This document shows, in pieces, positions 1 through 7,504 of a stretch of 9,865 nucleotides of DNA (its first letter is position 1; every line of letters starts with the position of its first letter). The position numbers were made by a program, and so were the translations under genes. This stretch comes from Deltaproteobacteria bacterium (GTDB lineage: Bacteria > Desulfobacterota > Binatia > Binatales > Binataceae), in assembly GCA_003161515.1 (NCBI GenBank), contig PMOH01000250.1, positions 1-9,865 on the forward strand, written 5' to 3'. The notes beneath the pieces were generated by a model. It did not search any database. It worked only from the letters and a program-made list of their open reading frames with translations, and had not been told where the DNA came from.

Positions 1-740
1 ATCGCGTCGAGGCGCAGGCCGTCGAGGCGATAATCGCGCAACCACATCAACGCGTTGTCGCAAAAGAATCGGCGGACCTCGTCGCTGTCGCGGTCGTCGA
101 GGTTAACCGCTTCGCCCCACGGCGTGTGATATTTGGCGGTAAAGTAGGGACCGAATTTCGCGAGATAGTTCCCCTCCGGACCGAGGTGGTTGTAAACGAC
201 GTCGAGAATAACGGCGAGACCGTGTCCGTGCGCCGCGTCGACGAAGCGCTTCATCGCGTCGGGACCGCCGTACGAATGATGCGGTGCGAAAAGATCGACG
301 CCGTCGTAGCCCCACCCGCGCGCGCCGGGAAACTCGGCCACTGGCATCACCTCGACGTGAGTAACGCCAAGATCGCGCAGATGGCCGAGGCGCTCGATGG
401 CAGCGTCGAAGGTGCCCGCGTCCGTGAAGGTGCCGATGTGGCATTCGTAAATGATCGCCGACGATAGCGGCCGCGGCTGCCATCGAGCATGACGCCAATG
501 AAAACTCGAATGATCGACCGGGCGCGAAAATCCGTGCACGCCGTGCGGCTGAAATGGCGAACGGGGATCGGGCAACGGCTGGTCACCGTTAAGGCTTAAC
601 GCGTAGTCGGCGCGGGCCAATTCGGGATTCAGTTCGGCGTGCCACCAACCGCCGCTGTCGCGATGCATCTCGATGCGTTCATTTCCTGTGACCATCGCGA
701 CCTTTGCCGCGGATGGCGCCCAGACGCTGCGCCGATTCAC
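1..740 (-). CDS. treZ: Malto-oligosyltrehalose trehalohydrolase, 3' end cut by window edge
   Basis: TreZ is a cytoplasmic GH13 enzyme that hydrolyses the alpha-1,4 bond next to the trehalose end of maltooligosyl-trehalose, releasing free trehalose. I translated this frame by hand: 246 codons are visible and the frame stays open to base 1. An early beta-domain piece (VWAPSAAKV, residues 6-14) is followed by IIYECHIGTFT (96-106), EVMPVAEFPGARGWGYDG (130-147, a TreZ hallmark), GH13 region I DVVYNH followed by LGPEGNY (180-192) and region II DGLRLDA (240-246), with the likely nucleophile at Asp245. The acid/base Glu and the C-terminus lie outside the window. The GTG start is chosen because AAGGA lies 8 nt upstream and an in-frame stop at 755-753 blocks extension. 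The beta-domain start is slightly shorter than usual. The gene follows treY by 2 nt and is surely in the same operon. Confidence 0.94.
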   Translation of the reverse strand, partial: MNRRSVWAPSAAKVAMVTGNERIEMHRDSGGWWHAELNPELARADYALSLNGDQPLPDPRSPFQPHGVHGFSRPVDHSSFHWRHARWQPRPLSSAIIYECHIGTFTDAGTFDAAIERLGHLRDLGVTHVEVMPVAEFPGARGWGYDGVDLFAPHHSYGGPDAMKRFVDAAHGHGLAVILDVVYNHLGPEGNYLAKFGPYFTAKYHTPWGEAVNLDDRDSDEVRRFFCDNALMWLRDYRLDGLRLDA

Positions 741-742
741 GG

Positions 743-3391
743 CTAGGTTCCTTCACGCGCGAGCAACGCAACTGGAAATCGGTGCATCAGCTCGGAAAGT
801 TTTATGCGACCGCCGCGGATTCGATCGCCGGTCAAATGATTTGCCCATTCGCCGCGCGGCAGTTCTACTTCGGTGTCGCGCCAATCGTCGCCAAGCTTCG
901 CGACCAGCCGCGGCACGATCGTCACGACCGATTCGCCGCGGATGAATGCGACGACGTGATCGCGGCGCGACCCGCGAGCTTCGAGCGGCTCGATTCCCGC
1001 CCGCGGGCCGAACCATTCCGGATGCTGCTTGCGCAGCGCGAGTCCGTTGCGGATTAGCCAGAGCTTGGGCATCCCCTCGTCGAAACGCTTCATCACATGT
1101 TCCACTGTTGCGTTTCTGAGATCGGCGAGCATCCGTTGCCGCAGGTCGAAATCATTCGGGCGGCGATTGTCGGGATCCACCAGCGCGAGGTTCCATAACT
1201 CGGTGCCCTGGTAAAAATCGGGAACACCGGGCGCGGTGAGCTTCACCAACGTTTGCGCGAGCGAATTTATCCGCCCGGGATGAATCAGCGAAGCGACAAA
1301 TTCATTCAGTGATTCGATGAAGTCGTAATCGTCGTAGATGCTATCGATAAATTTCCGCACCGCGTCCTCGTACGCGGGTACGGGGTCGGTCCACGAGGTA
1401 TGGACCTTGGCTTCGCGCGCAGCCTTTTCCGCGTAGGCAAGCAGTCGCGACCTTTCGATCGGCCACGCGCCGACCATCGACTGGTATAGATGATATTCGA
1501 AGTTTCGATCCGGCATATCGCCAGTGCGATGGCGATCGTTAATCGCGGCCCATTCGATAACCGCGCGGCTCCATCGCTCGGGCTCCTCCGAGATAAGGAA
1601 AAGGCGCGCGCGCACGTCTTCGCTGCGCTTGGTGTCGTGGGTCGAGGTCGCCAGCATCGTGCGCGGCGATTGACGATGCGTCCTGGCGCACCATGCGAGA
1701 AATTCCGCGGCTGTGACGCTAAAGCAATCGGGATCGCCGCCGACTTCGTTGAGCGCGAGCATCCGGTTGAAGGAATAGAAAGCGGTGTCCTCGACGCCCT
1801 TCGCCGTCACTGCGGCCGAAATCTGCTGAAATCGAAGACCTAGCTCTGCGCCCAACTTTCCGCCGGTCCGGAGCGCGAGGATTTCGCGCAGGAAGTCGAA
1901 CAATCGCGCGTCGAGGTCTGAGCGATAGGCCTTGCCTGCCTCGATCGCCGCGGAGATTTGATAGTCATCTTCAGGAGTGACTTCGCGCGGCTCGCGAACG
2001 TAGGTGCGGTAAACCGGCATGCACGCCATCGTCGCGCGGATAACCTCGTGCGCTTCGTGGCGGGTGTAATCGCGGTGAAGGCGGTCAGCCTCGCACAGGT
2101 CGAGCAGCATCGCGGTGAGAGTATTGATTTCGCTGCCGAGCGTATCGCGCATCGAGAATTGTTTGCGCGCGCGGACCAGCGCCGGATAGTCGGCCGACTC
2201 GCCAGTGAACTCGCGATAGAAGTCGGTCAACGGCTGTGCGCCGGCGGGATCGACGAACAGTCGGCCCACCATATTGAGAAAATCATAACCGGTGGTGCCC
2301 TCGACCGGCCACGATTCACGAAGGCTCTCAGAGCCAAGGAGAATCTTCTCGGCGACGATCCAGGTGTCTGGACACGCGGCCCGCAGGCGCTGAAAGTACT
2401 CCAGCGGATCGCGCAATCCGTCGGGATGATCGACCCGAAGTCCCGACAAACGCCGCTCGGAGACCCAGCGCATCACCAATTGGTGAGTCGCGTAAAACAC
2501 CCGCTCGTTTTCGACCCTGAGACCGACCAGCGAGTTGATATCGAAGAAGCGGCGGTAGCCAAGATCGCGCGCGGCCATTCGCCAATAGGCGATGCGGTAG
2601 TTCTGCTGCTCGAGAAATTCGTGCAGTCGATCCGGATCGGTATTCAGTTGCGCGACGACGTCGTCAATCGCGCTCGCCGCCACTGCGTCCTCGTTCAGCA
2701 GCTTGGCGAGCATGTCAGCCAGCAACTTCTTGTCGCGATGGCGCCGATTGATGCTCGTCAGATCGGTCGAGGCTGGCGATGGCAGCGCGTCGAATCCGTC
2801 CGCGAGAAAAGCCATCGCGTCGCTACCGCATTTTTGCGCCGCGGGCGCGAGAACCTGGCACAATGACCTCGGCCCCACCGGGAACACGTGATTGCCGTCG
2901 TGTACTTCGAAGGTATGACCGGTGCGAACGACTTTCAGTTTTCCCGCCTCGAGCAGGACGCCGTACTGATCCGCGAGCACCGGCATCAGCACAACATTGT
3001 GGATGCGGCGTTCACGCGGCTCCCAATCGACATCGAAGAATTCCGCGTAGGCGCTCGACGGACCGTTCTCGAGCACGTCCCACCACCACGGATTCTCGTG
3101 GTCGATAGCCATGTGATTGGGCACGATGTCGAGCAGGTGGCCCATCTTCGAGCGCTCGAGCGCGGCGCACATTCTGTCGAACGCGCGATCGCCGCCTAAA
3201 TCACGGCTGACCTTCGAGTGATCGACGACGTCGTAGCCGTGAGTGCTGCCCGGCGCCGCCTGGAACAGAGGCGAGGAATAGAGATGGTCAATACCCAGTT
3301 CTTCCAGGTACGGAATTATCTTTGCCGCATCGTCGAACCCGAACTGACTATTCAACTGGACGCGGTAAGTGGATAGCGGTTCATGCAACAC
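743..3391 (-). CDS. treY: Malto-oligosyltrehalose synthase
   Basis: TreY is an intramolecular transglucosylase of GH13 that converts the terminal alpha-1,4 bond at the reducing end of a maltodextrin into an alpha,alpha-1,1 bond, making the substrate of TreZ. The 882-aa product is somewhat longer than many TreY proteins but complete. It opens with the family signature TYRVQLNSQFGFDDA (8-22) and YSSPLFQAAPGSTHGYDV (38-55). It has region I DIVPNHMA (88-95), region II GLRVDHPDGL (317-326, nucleophile Asp321), region III AEKIL (347-351, acid/base Glu348), region IV STHDTKRSEDVRAR (583-596), and PDFYQGTE (724-731). The start codon is GTG and overlaps the end of treX by 11 nt with no clear ribosome binding site, which suggests translational coupling. 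An ATG that overlaps the treX stop as ATGA is in another frame. Identity is very secure. Confidence 0.97.
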   Translation of the reverse strand: MLHEPLSTYRVQLNSQFGFDDAAKIIPYLEELGIDHLYSSPLFQAAPGSTHGYDVVDHSKVSRDLGGDRAFDRMCAALERSKMGHLLDIVPNHMAIDHENPWWWDVLENGPSSAYAEFFDVDWEPRERRIHNVVLMPVLADQYGVLLEAGKLKVVRTGHTFEVHDGNHVFPVGPRSLCQVLAPAAQKCGSDAMAFLADGFDALPSPASTDLTSINRRHRDKKLLADMLAKLLNEDAVAASAIDDVVAQLNTDPDRLHEFLEQQNYRIAYWRMAARDLGYRRFFDINSLVGLRVENERVFYATHQLVMRWVSERRLSGLRVDHPDGLRDPLEYFQRLRAACPDTWIVAEKILLGSESLRESWPVEGTTGYDFLNMVGRLFVDPAGAQPLTDFYREFTGESADYPALVRARKQFSMRDTLGSEINTLTAMLLDLCEADRLHRDYTRHEAHEVIRATMACMPVYRTYVREPREVTPEDDYQISAAIEAGKAYRSDLDARLFDFLREILALRTGGKLGAELGLRFQQISAAVTAKGVEDTAFYSFNRMLALNEVGGDPDCFSVTAAEFLAWCARTHRQSPRTMLATSTHDTKRSEDVRARLFLISEEPERWSRAVIEWAAINDRHRTGDMPDRNFEYHLYQSMVGAWPIERSRLLAYAEKAAREAKVHTSWTDPVPAYEDAVRKFIDSIYDDYDFIESLNEFVASLIHPGRINSLAQTLVKLTAPGVPDFYQGTELWNLALVDPDNRRPNDFDLRQRMLADLRNATVEHVMKRFDEGMPKLWLIRNGLALRKQHPEWFGPRAGIEPLEARGSRRDHVVAFIRGESVVTIVPRLVAKLGDDWRDTEVELPRGEWANHLTGDRIRGGRIKLSELMHRFPVALLAREGT

Positions 3392-5519
3392 GGCGCATCA
3401 CGACTAGCGATCGCGATTCTATATTTATTTTAGTACCGGCTGCACGCTGCCAGTTATCCTCGGCGGGCGCATCGCCGTTCCTGGTATCAAGGACCCGGGT
3501 CCAGCTTTGCCCCCAAATTTCGGGCGGTAAGACAAATTCCACAGGTTCCCAATGCGCGTTGAAGATCAGATAGAAGGATTGATCGAGCACGCGACGGCCT
3601 GCGGCGTCGGCCTCTGGGATTTCGTCACCGTTCAGGAACACTCCCAACGATTTCGCGAAACCTACGCCCCAGTCTTCGTCGGACATCTGTTCTCCATCGG
3701 GACGAAACCAAGCCAGGTCGTTCATATCGCTGCCGCGAATTGATTTTCCCTGGAACCATTTCCGCCGGGAGAATACCGGATGGGCCTTTCGAAACTCGAT
3801 TATCTCTTTGGCAAACTCAAGTTGCTTCGTATCGACCTTGTCCCAGTCCAGCCACGAAAGCTCATTGTCCTGGCAGTAGGCGTTGTTGTTGCCCTGTTGC
3901 GAGCGGCCGAATTCGTCGCCCGCCAGCAGCATCGGAACGCCCAGCGAGAGGAATAGTGTGGCGAGAAAATTTCGCTTCTGACGCCCTCGCAGCACGTTGA
4001 CCTCGCGATTGTCACCGGCCGGACCTTCAACGCCGCAGTTCCACGAGCGATTGTTGGACTCGCCGTCGCGATTGTCCTCGCCGTTGTTTTCGTTATGCTT
4101 CTCGTTGTAGCTGACCATGTCGTTCAAGGTGAAGCCGTCATGCGCGGTCAGAAAATTGATGCTGGCGTAGGGACGACGGCCGCCCGATTCGTACAGGTCC
4201 GAGCTGCCGGTCAGACGCGAGGCGAACTCGGCAATACCCTGATCACTGCCGCGCCAATAGTCGCGGACACAATCGCGATAGCGGCCGTTCCATTCCGACC
4301 ATAGCACCGGAAAATTGCCGACCTGGTAGCCACCCTCGCCCAAATCCCACGGCTCCGCGATCAGCTTCACCTGCGACAGCGTCGGGTCCTGGTGAATGAT
4401 ATCGAAGAACGCGCCGAGACGATCGACTTCGTGGAGTTCTCGCGCCAGCGCCGCCGCCAGGTCGAATCGGAATCCGTCAACATGCATTTCCGTGACCCAG
4501 TAGCGCAGACTGTCCATTAGCAACTGGAGCGACCGCGGATGCCGCATGTTCAGGGTGTTACCGCATCCGGTGTAATCCATGTAGTAGCGCGGCTGTCCTT
4601 CGACGACCCGATAGTACGCTGTGTTATCGACGCCCCGAAAGCAAACCGTCGGGCCGAGATGGTTGCCCTCCGCGGTGTGGTTGTAAACCACGTCCAGGAT
4701 TACTTCGAGGCCGGCGCTATGCAGGGTGCGAACCATGTTCTTGAATTCCGCCACCTGATCGCCGGCACTGCCAGCCGCTGAGAAGCGCGCGTCCGGCGCG
4801 AAGAATCCGAGCGAGTTGTATCCCCAATAGTTGGTAAGACCGCGGTCCAGCAGATGGCGATCCGCGACCGAATGATGGATCGGCATCAACTCGACCGAGG
4901 TGATTCCAAGTTTCTTGAGATATTCAACCGCCGCGGGATGCGCGAGTCCCGCGTAGGTGCCGCGCAGATCGGACGGTATCTCGGGATGCAGCATCGTGAA
5001 GCCTTTGACGTGCAATTCGTAAATTATCGTCTCGTGCCACGGGATGTGCAGCAGGGAATCGTTGCGCCAGTCAAAGTAAGGATCGACGACTATACTTTTT
5101 GGAACGAACGGCGCGCTGTCGCGATCGTCGCGGCCCAAGTCTTCGTCAGGATGACCGATCGTATAGCCGAACAAAGCGTCGTCCCATTGAAGGAACCCGT
5201 CGATCGACTTGGCGTAAGGGTCAACCAGCAATTTCGCGGGATTAAAACGCTGCCCGTTATTCGGATCGTAGGGACCGTGGACGCGATAGCCGTATCGCAA
5301 CCCCGGCTTCACGCCCTGCAAATAGATATGCCACACGTTGTCGGTTCGCTCGGTGATCGCTATTCGGGCGGTCTCGAGATTGCGGTCGCGATCGTCGTAA
5401 AGACAAAGCTCGACGCCAGTCGCGTTTTCGCTGAAGAGCGAAAAGTTCACACCTGCTCCGTCCCAGTTCGCTCCCTGCGGGTAAGGATTGCCGGGCATCG
5501 TTCTGATTGTGCCATTCAT
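3381..5519 (-). CDS. treX: Glycogen debranching enzyme / isoamylase (GlgX/TreX type)
   Basis: A GH13 isoamylase-type enzyme that hydrolyses alpha-1,6 branches of glycogen or maltodextrin and so supplies linear chains to TreY. From the ATG used here the product is 712 aa, normal for GlgX/TreX. An N-terminal CBM48-like domain starts with PGNPYPQGANWDGAGVNFS (9-27). The catalytic barrel has region I DVVYNHTAEGN (276-286), region II DGFRFDLA (348-355, nucleophile Asp353), region III IAEPWDLG (387-394, acid/base Glu389), and region IV TAHDGFTLNDMVSYNEKHN (458-476, Asp461). The frame stays open to a TTG at 5537, but ATG 5519 is preferred because GAGAAG lies about 10 nt upstream and the CBM48 begins soon after. 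First gene of the operon, overlapping treY. The treYZ context favours the name treX, although glgX would be an equally valid label by sequence. Confidence 0.95.
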   Translation of the reverse strand: MNGTIRTMPGNPYPQGANWDGAGVNFSLFSENATGVELCLYDDRDRNLETARIAITERTDNVWHIYLQGVKPGLRYGYRVHGPYDPNNGQRFNPAKLLVDPYAKSIDGFLQWDDALFGYTIGHPDEDLGRDDRDSAPFVPKSIVVDPYFDWRNDSLLHIPWHETIIYELHVKGFTMLHPEIPSDLRGTYAGLAHPAAVEYLKKLGITSVELMPIHHSVADRHLLDRGLTNYWGYNSLGFFAPDARFSAAGSAGDQVAEFKNMVRTLHSAGLEVILDVVYNHTAEGNHLGPTVCFRGVDNTAYYRVVEGQPRYYMDYTGCGNTLNMRHPRSLQLLMDSLRYWVTEMHVDGFRFDLAAALARELHEVDRLGAFFDIIHQDPTLSQVKLIAEPWDLGEGGYQVGNFPVLWSEWNGRYRDCVRDYWRGSDQGIAEFASRLTGSSDLYESGGRRPYASINFLTAHDGFTLNDMVSYNEKHNENNGEDNRDGESNNRSWNCGVEGPAGDNREVNVLRGRQKRNFLATLFLSLGVPMLLAGDEFGRSQQGNNNAYCQDNELSWLDWDKVDTKQLEFAKEIIEFRKAHPVFSRRKWFQGKSIRGSDMNDLAWFRPDGEQMSDEDWGVGFAKSLGVFLNGDEIPEADAAGRRVLDQSFYLIFNAHWEPVEFVLPPEIWGQSWTRVLDTRNGDAPAEDNWQRAAGTKINIESRSLVVMRRVA

Positions 5520-5599
5520 GGGACAAAGTCTTCTCAAGCGCGCGGCGTTTTTTTCTCACCCTAAACGTCTTTTGTCTACGCAGAATCAGCAAGAGCAAG

Positions 5600-5616
5600 G
5601 CCAACAAAAAGTTGGC
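5600..5616 (-). repeat. Short perfect hairpin in the treX leader
   Basis: Stem of 6 bp (GCCAAC / GTTGGC) with a 5-nt loop of T on the minus strand, 81-97 nt upstream of the treX ATG. No run of U follows it on either strand, so it is not a standard terminator. It may be a leader RNA structure or chance. Confidence 0.5.
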
Positions 5617-5634
5617 AAACGCTTAGGTTTTTCG

Positions 5635-5665
5635 ACCCGCTGCGGGTAAAAGTTACAAATTTTGT
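5635..5665. promoter_or_regulatory. Two adjacent short palindromes, operator-like
   Basis: ACCCGC-T-GCGGGT (5635-5647) and ACAAA-T-TTTGT (5655-5665) are both perfect palindromes with a single central base, 7 bp apart. Odd-centred palindromes of this size resemble binding sites of dimeric repressors. They lie 116-147 bp upstream of the treX ATG and about 270-300 bp upstream of the plus-strand gene. No regulator family can be named from them. Confidence 0.4.
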
Positions 5666-5742
5666 CGCCGTGATGAATTAATTACACAGACGAAGGTTGA
5701 GGTATACGGCTACGCGAATCCTGGCGAGACCATGATGCAATC

Positions 5743-5812
5743 GGCTCGGACGAGCATGTGAAACCAATTCTAGTAAAGAAAAAACTACAGGTTTCACGAT
5801 TTCGCACGAGCC
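5743..5812. repeat. 70-nt imperfect inverted repeat (long hairpin)
   Basis: The 23-nt arms 5743-5765 and 5790-5812 pair with no bulge: GGCTCG with CGAGCC, a 2-nt mismatch, CGAG with TTCG (one G-U on the plus strand), a 2-nt mismatch, a T-G pair, then GTGAAACC with GGTTTCAC. That gives 17 Watson-Crick plus two G-U pairs out of 23. The 24-nt A-rich loop can add TAGT/ACTA. No U-tract follows on either strand. It ends 122 bp before the nucleotidyltransferase start, so it could be a leader structure, a small RNA or a miniature-repeat remnant. Confidence 0.65.
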
Positions 5813-5934
5813 TTCTGAGCGGATTACCTGCATAAAATCGCGGCACGTCGATTGCTTGAATTGCGCTGAATCCGAAGCCAAAAAACTTTTCGTTTGACGC
5901 GCCCGATCGAGCATCGAGGGAGAGGAATGGTCAA

Positions 5935-7005
5935 ATGCCCGGAGCTGGCACGGCTAATCATAACGGCAAATCGGAACCGCACTTTCTCACCAACTCCTAT
6001 TTCGATAATTCCAACTACTCCGCGGTGATTCTCGCCGGCGGCGACGGTGCTCGCCTCAGTTCCTTCACCCGCGAAGTTTACGGCTATCACCTGCCCAAGC
6101 AGTTCTGTCCGCTATTCGAGGGAGAGACGCTGCTCGAACAGACGATGCGCCGCGTTTCGCTGCTGGTCCCTCCCACGCAGACCTTGACGGTGCTGAATCG
6201 AGCGCATCGGAAGTTCTACTCCCTGATCTTCAACGGAACTGCGGCCAGCAACCTGTCCATCCAGCCTGAAAATCGTGGAACCGCGCCCGCTATTCTCTGC
6301 GCCTTGCTTCGCCTGGTCGAGGCTGGCCGAACAGGCCCGGTGGCGATCTTCCCTTCCGATCACTACGTCAGCGACGATGCCGCCTTCATGCTCCATGTCG
6401 CGACCGCGGTCCGCGCGGTAAATCGTTCACCACAGTTGACGGTGCTGCTGGGAATTGCGCCGGATGGGCCCGAGACTGAGTACGGCTGGATCGAGCCTGG
6501 GTCGCCCTTGGCGCTGCCTGATGTCGGTATCGGGAAAGTCAGCCGGATTCGTCGCTTCCTGGAGAAGCCCTCGCCCGAAGTCGCACGCGAGCTCTACGAC
6601 CGCAACTATCTCTGGAACAGTTTCGTTCTGATCGCGAATCCCACCACCCTACTCTCTCTGATTGCCGGGGCGATTCCGGAATTGTACGGCCTGTTCTCGG
6701 GGATCCGACCGTTCTTCGGCGGCGCGGCCGAGAATGAAATCCTGCAGACGATCTATCCGCAAATATCGTCGGCCGATTTCTCGGCTCGCGTGCTGGCCAA
6801 CTTTCCGACCGAGTTTTCGGTTTTACCGGTCAATGGAGTCAATTGGAGCGATCTTGGCGATCGAAAACGCATGGTCGCGGCCATCTCGAATCGCGGAAGA
6901 CATGTGTTGGGAGGAAACCAAAATGTCACCAGAAGCCAGTCCTTCGCAGTTGCCAGCAGTCAGGAACAAACCGGTAGCAGTAAAGCGTTTCAGAGTCATC
7001 GATGA
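5935..7005 (+). CDS. Mannose-1-phosphate guanylyltransferase-like nucleotidyltransferase
   Basis: Probably transfers GMP from GTP to mannose-1-phosphate to make GDP-mannose for surface polysaccharide or glycan synthesis in the cytoplasm. The exact sugar and nucleotide are inferred. The 356-aa product shows the nucleotidyltransferase fold: AVILAGGDGARL (30-41), PKQF (54-57), QPENRGTAPAIL (110-121), IFPSDHYVSDDAAF (138-151, metal-binding Asp142), EYGWIEPG (182-189), FLEKP (208-212), LWNSF (226-230) and NWSDLGD (303-309). It is divergent from classical ManC. The usual WPLSR segment is replaced by SSFTR, four extra residues sit before PKQF, and the C-terminal cupin isomerase domain is absent. ATG 5935 follows GGGAGAGG at 5918-5925. 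The last 83 nt overlap the next gene, so the final 28 residues are a low-complexity tail with no recognised motif. It is transcribed away from treX. Confidence 0.85.
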   Translation: MPGAGTANHNGKSEPHFLTNSYFDNSNYSAVILAGGDGARLSSFTREVYGYHLPKQFCPLFEGETLLEQTMRRVSLLVPPTQTLTVLNRAHRKFYSLIFNGTAASNLSIQPENRGTAPAILCALLRLVEAGRTGPVAIFPSDHYVSDDAAFMLHVATAVRAVNRSPQLTVLLGIAPDGPETEYGWIEPGSPLALPDVGIGKVSRIRRFLEKPSPEVARELYDRNYLWNSFVLIANPTTLLSLIAGAIPELYGLFSGIRPFFGGAAENEILQTIYPQISSADFSARVLANFPTEFSVLPVNGVNWSDLGDRKRMVAAISNRGRHVLGGNQNVTRSQSFAVASSQEQTGSSKAFQSHR

Positions 7006-7231
7006 AAAACGCGGCGCCCCCGATCTGCGAAACTTTCCGATCGCATCGACGACTCCCAGCATGCCGATAGCTATCCGCGACGAAGTCCTCGACCTTTACG
7101 CTTTTCTTTTTTGCCAGGGCGGATTTCGTCATCTCGGCATGACCTTCGAACAATTCCTGCTGGTGATCGCCGCATTCAAGCCGGGCGATTTGACGACAAC
7201 TATCCGTGAAACAATAGGTCCCAACCCTTGA
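6923..7231 (+). CDS. Small protein of unknown function (102 aa), overlapping the upstream gene
   Basis: Not a family I recognise. The ATG is preceded by GGGAGG (6909-6914) at an ideal 8-nt spacing, which sets this start rather than the longer in-frame opening that reaches back inside the nucleotidyltransferase gene. Residues 1-45 are polar and proline-rich with a basic patch (VRNKPVAVKRFRV, 13-25). Residues 51-86 look helical and fairly hydrophobic (IRDEVLDLYAFLF and MTFEQFLLVIAAF), without a clear membrane span or signal peptide. The C-terminus is TTTIRETIGPNP. The first 83 nt overlap the upstream gene in another frame and the next gene starts 13 nt after its stop, so the three are likely co-transcribed. 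A DNA-binding or adaptor role is conceivable but nothing in the sequence proves it. Confidence 0.7.
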   Translation: MSPEASPSQLPAVRNKPVAVKRFRVIDEKRGAPDLRNFPIASTTPSMPIAIRDEVLDLYAFLFCQGGFRHLGMTFEQFLLVIAAFKPGDLTTTIRETIGPNP

Positions 7232-7244
7232 GCGTAGGCGACAG

Positions 7245-7469
7245 ATGAATAGAAATAGCAGCGCGGCAATCGGCCAAACCTCTAACGACGAACCCGGCTT
7301 GCTCGACGGCCAATGGCACTACGTCAGTGTGAGCTATGGCGGCAAGCAGATGGGACTACTCGTAGAGACTGACGACGAGGAAGAGGCGTGGATGGAAGCA
7401 GAGGACCTACGTCGCGCCTTTGGCGACGACGCCAGAATCCTCATGGTACAAAAGGTCGTCGTCCAATAA
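7245..7469 (+). CDS. Small acidic protein of unknown function (74 aa)
   Basis: No family recognised. The protein has a disordered-looking first 20 residues, then WHYVSVSYGGKQMGLLVETD (24-43), an acidic amphipathic stretch DDEEEAWMEAEDLRRAFGDD (43-62) and ARILMVQKVVV (63-73). This alternation suggests a compact beta-beta-alpha-beta fold (inference). There is no signal peptide or membrane segment, so it is probably cytoplasmic. The ribosome binding site is weak (GGCG before ATG). The start lies 13 nt after the preceding stop, which suggests translational coupling as the last gene of the three-gene cluster. GC-ending codons dominate, as expected for a real gene. Confidence 0.65.
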   Translation: MNRNSSAAIGQTSNDEPGLLDGQWHYVSVSYGGKQMGLLVETDDEEEAWMEAEDLRRAFGDDARILMVQKVVVQ

Positions 7470-7504
7470 ACTCCTGTCCGACTTCGGCCACGGCGCTATA
7501 GCCC

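Larger units (their letters stand above)
5520..5934. promoter_or_regulatory. Divergent intergenic region between treX and the nucleotidyltransferase gene
   Basis: About 415 bp without a credible gene. It must hold the promoters for treX (minus) and for the plus-strand cluster. No textbook -35/-10 pair stands out. The best plus-strand -10 candidate is TAAAAT at 5833-5838, without a good -35 partner. The region is AT-richer than the flanking genes near 5570-5690 and 5760-5790, and it contains several inverted repeats listed separately (5600-5616, 5635-5647, 5655-5665, 5743-5812). Confidence 0.6.

Noticed and set aside
1958..2866. 302-codon plus-strand open frame antisense to treY
   Set aside because: It lies entirely opposite an unmistakable treY gene. 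Its protein has no recognisable motif and is Arg/Ala-rich, as expected for a shadow frame of GC-rich coding DNA.
5520..5537. TTG start for treX, 6 codons upstream of the chosen ATG
   Set aside because: The TTG would add six residues before the CBM48 domain and has no better ribosome binding site. GAGAAG is well placed for the ATG instead.
4854..5564. 236-codon plus-strand open frame antisense to the start of treX
   Set aside because: Opposite the conserved N-terminal and catalytic part of treX, with no ribosome binding site and no recognisable domain.
5678..5914. 78-codon minus-strand open frame in the divergent region
   Set aside because: The start is preceded by CCTCTCCC, the reverse of a ribosome binding site. 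It spans the 70-nt hairpin and has no domain.
5927..6028. Short ORF of about 33 codons starting at ATG 5927, overlapping the nucleotidyltransferase start
   Set aside because: The ATG lies almost on the Shine-Dalgarno sequence of the main gene, leaving no usable spacing, and the peptide has no features.
6662..6922. Upstream in-frame extension of the 102-aa protein inside the nucleotidyltransferase gene
   Set aside because: The extension is an Arg/Ser-rich shadow translation of conserved nucleotidyltransferase codons. The strong GGGAGG before ATG 6923 marks the real start.
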